Made by a program: the position numbers and the translations under genes
NCBI RefSeq assembly: GCF_014655955.1
Contig: NZ_BNBO01000020.1
Location: 96,373 to 138,329, forward strand
Length of the DNA stretch: 41,957 bases
Reading direction: 5' to 3'
Source of the DNA: Kitasatospora indigofera
Lineage (GTDB): Bacteria; Actinomycetota; Actinomycetes; Streptomycetales; Streptomycetaceae
Part shown: positions 40,844 through 41,957 of the stretch, one piece after another
How positions within the stretch are numbered: position 1 is the stretch's first letter
How the letters are laid out: the number at the start of each line of letters is the position of its first letter
Notes under the pieces: generated by a model
Told to the model about the DNA's origin: nothing
The model's input: the letters and a program-made list of their open reading frames with translations, nothing else
Databases searched by the model: none

Positions 40844-40908
40844 ACGATATGGCACTGGGTGTCGACCTGTAAAGGCACTCAGTGCCCTCGATGGGGGAAC
40901 GCAGTGCC
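40844..40908 (-). promoter_or_regulatory. Leftward promoter with three TetR-type operators
   Basis: The minus strand carries TTTACA (40868-40873), an 18-bp spacer and TATCGT (40844-40849). Three 13-bp sites fit GGCACTnAGTGCC: 40851-40863 (11/13, in the spacer), 40874-40886 (perfect) and 40896-40908 (11/13), with centres 22-23 bp apart. The region 40428-41077 otherwise has no well-supported gene; a 36-codon frame with a GGGAGG site at 40623-40733 is noted but not called. Confidence 0.65.
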
Positions 40909-41077
40909 ATCCACCCTCGTGACAGCCCGCACGACAGCCCTGCCGACCCCGGAAAAGTCCAGGCCAGGAGCAGGGCACCGGACGCGGCGCACCCCGGGCC
41001 CCGGACGCAAGGACAGCGGGGAACGCGACGGCCGACGAAGGACAGCGGGCAACGGACGGGGGGACGACAGGCGGCCG

Positions 41078-41797
41078 TCAGACGTCGAGGGCGGCCTCGA
41101 CGCCGCGCACCACGCGCCACATGGGCGTCCCGCGCCTCGCGACCACCACCACGACCTCGTCGTCCTGCGACTCTGGCGCGGACGGTGCCTGCGAGCCGCT
41201 CCAGGTCTCGGCCACGAAGCTCAGCGCCTGGCCGACCGCCGCCGTCACATCGCCCTCGCCGCCGGAGCGCAGCCAGGTGCGGAGGGTGTGGTTGTGCGCC
41301 GCCACGACGGCCGCGGCGATCACGTCGGCCCGCAGCGCGCCGTCGGCGCGGGCCGCGTAGCGGGCCCTCAGGTGGGCGGCCAGCGCCCGCTCGTAGCGCC
41401 AGACCACCGAGAGTTCGTGCGCGCGGAGGTTCGGGACCTTCTTGGTGAGGAGGTAGCGCTGCACCGAGAAGGCGGGGTTCACCGCGTACGCGCGGAGCAC
41501 CAGCCGGGCGGCGTCGCAGACCTGTTCGACCGGGTCGCCGGCGTCGTCCGCGTCCTGGAGGAAGGCGGTCATCTCGGCGAGGCAGCCGTCGTGGTCCGGG
41601 AAGACCACGTCCTCCTTGGAGGGGAAGTGCCGGAAGAAGGACCGGCGCCCGACCCCGGCCTCGGCGACGATGTCGTCGATGGTGGTCTGCTCGAAGCCCC
41701 GCTCCATGAACAGCCGGAACGCCGCCGTCACCAGCGCGTCCCGCATGGTCGGCTTCTCGACGGCCGCCGCCTGGTCCTGCTTGCGCACCTCGCTCAT
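41078..41797 (-). CDS. TetR-family transcriptional repressor
   Basis: A 239-aa TetR protein. The N-terminal HTH (about 18-65) reads MRDALVTAAFRLFMERGFEQTTIDDIVAEAGVGRRSFFRHFPSKEDVVF. The ligand domain is mainly helical (VEQVCDAARLVLRAYAVNPAFSVQRYLLTKKVPNLRAHELSVVWRYERALAAHL), with an Asp/Glu/Val-rich C-terminus (QDDEVVVVVARRG). The ATG at 41797 lacks a Shine-Dalgarno; TACCGT (41804-41809, minus strand) ends 6 nt before it, so it is probably leaderless. It is divergent from an acyl-CoA dehydrogenase gene, with two operator-like palindromes between. The ligand is likely an acyl-CoA, by context only. Confidence 0.92.
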   Translation of the reverse strand: MSEVRKQDQAAAVEKPTMRDALVTAAFRLFMERGFEQTTIDDIVAEAGVGRRSFFRHFPSKEDVVFPDHDGCLAEMTAFLQDADDAGDPVEQVCDAARLVLRAYAVNPAFSVQRYLLTKKVPNLRAHELSVVWRYERALAAHLRARYAARADGALRADVIAAAVVAAHNHTLRTWLRSGGEGDVTAAVGQALSFVAETWSGSQAPSAPESQDDEVVVVVARRGTPMWRVVRGVEAALDV

Positions 41798-41840
41798 GCA
41801 GGGACGGTAGCACCGAGTACCCTCAGGAGCTGGGCCGGGC

Positions 41841-41876
41841 GACACTCAGTGTGCATAATTTGGGGTACTGAGTGCC
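41841..41876. promoter_or_regulatory. Paired TetR-type operators between TetR and acyl-CoA dehydrogenase genes
   Basis: GACACTCAGTGTG (41841-41853, 10/13) and GGTACTGAGTGCC (41864-41876, 12/13 of GGCACTnAGTGCC) are 23 bp apart centre to centre. CATAAT (41854-41859) between them is a good rightward -10 for the dehydrogenase, so binding would block it. Confidence 0.68.
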
Positions 41877-41894
41877 ATTGCGAGGGAGCTTTCC

Positions 41895-41957
41895 ATGAAC
41901 CAGGACTTCGATCTCTTCCGTACCACCGAGGAGCACGACATGCTCCGGGAGGCGGTG
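41895..41957 (+). CDS. Acyl-CoA dehydrogenase, N-terminal fragment at the window edge
   Basis: Only 21 codons are in the window: MNQDFDLFRTTEEHDMLREA and one Val, the usual opening of acyl-CoA dehydrogenases (LFxxTEEHxxLRExV). The ATG has GAGGGAG (41882-41888) 6 nt upstream. The FAD and catalytic regions lie outside. It is divergent from the TetR gene and probably repressed by it. The family call rests on a short segment plus context. Confidence 0.7.
   Translation, partial: MNQDFDLFRTTEEHDMLREAV

Overview
The window is about 42 kb of very GC-rich actinobacterial DNA. It has strong third-position GC bias, GTG and TTG starts, Shine-Dalgarno sites of the GGAGG type, and many Sec-exported hydrolases. 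Gene content (snapalysin with a divergent LysR activator, paired LuxR-type regulators, a papain-inhibitor-like protein, dre-like GGTC(T)nGACC sites) points to Streptomycetaceae, i.e. Streptomyces or Kitasatospora. No rRNA, tRNA, CRISPR array, complete insertion sequence or replication origin was seen. All names come from reading motifs; no database search was run.

Layout. 1-6.9 kb: the 5' end of a secreted subtilisin, divergent from a TrmB/LuxR-type regulator; an orphan Imm7-like immunity gene; a two-component system; a small membrane protein; a two-gene remnant of an NLR-like signalling pair that shares a 19-residue motif; and a paralogue of the first regulator. 7.2-11 kb: a secreted GH59 galactosylceramidase-like enzyme with a ricin-type lectin domain, divergent from a sugar-isomerase-type TIM barrel. 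11.5-14.5 kb: DoxX-like, PiT phosphate permease, a small membrane partner and a VIT1/CCC1-type transporter. 14.7-22.4 kb: 3-oxoacid CoA-transferase A/B genes divergent from a complete branched-chain-amino-acid-type ABC importer plus an alpha/beta hydrolase. 22.8-29.8 kb: exported hydrolases (PHB-depolymerase-type esterase, snapalysin, subtilisin with P-domain), with the LysR activator and an XRE-cupin/GNAT pair between them. 30-31.3 kb: an uncharacterised protein and a CdiI-type immunity protein. 31.5-37.9 kb: a papain-inhibitor-like secreted protein, then a compact leftward cluster of carrier protein, AMP-forming ligase, stand-alone condensation domain and a dimethylformamidase-like protein. 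38-42 kb: a P-loop kinase-like protein, a MarR regulator, a Zn-ribbon/OB-fold (DUF35-type) protein, a TetR regulator and the start of an acyl-CoA dehydrogenase.

Most informative regulatory structure. (1) A 34-bp block with a TGTCG-N6-CGACA inverted repeat stands 37-38 bp upstream of the -10 of both the first subtilisin and the second TrmB/LuxR paralogue. (2) An almost identical 51-bp promoter block with chitinase/DasR-like elements precedes both halves of the ligase/condensation/formamidase-like cluster, and a related element precedes the papain-inhibitor-like gene. (3) Five copies of a 13-bp palindrome (GGCACTnAGTGCC) at 22-23 bp spacing link the TetR gene, the acyl-CoA dehydrogenase and the DUF35-type gene. 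(4) Several regulator genes have a -10 hexamer 6-7 nt from the start codon and no Shine-Dalgarno, so they are probably leaderless.

Best candidates for something undescribed: the split carrier/ligase/condensation/formamidase-like cluster under chitinase-style promoters, and the eroded NLR pair whose effector-like protein and ATPase carry matched RHIM-like motifs.
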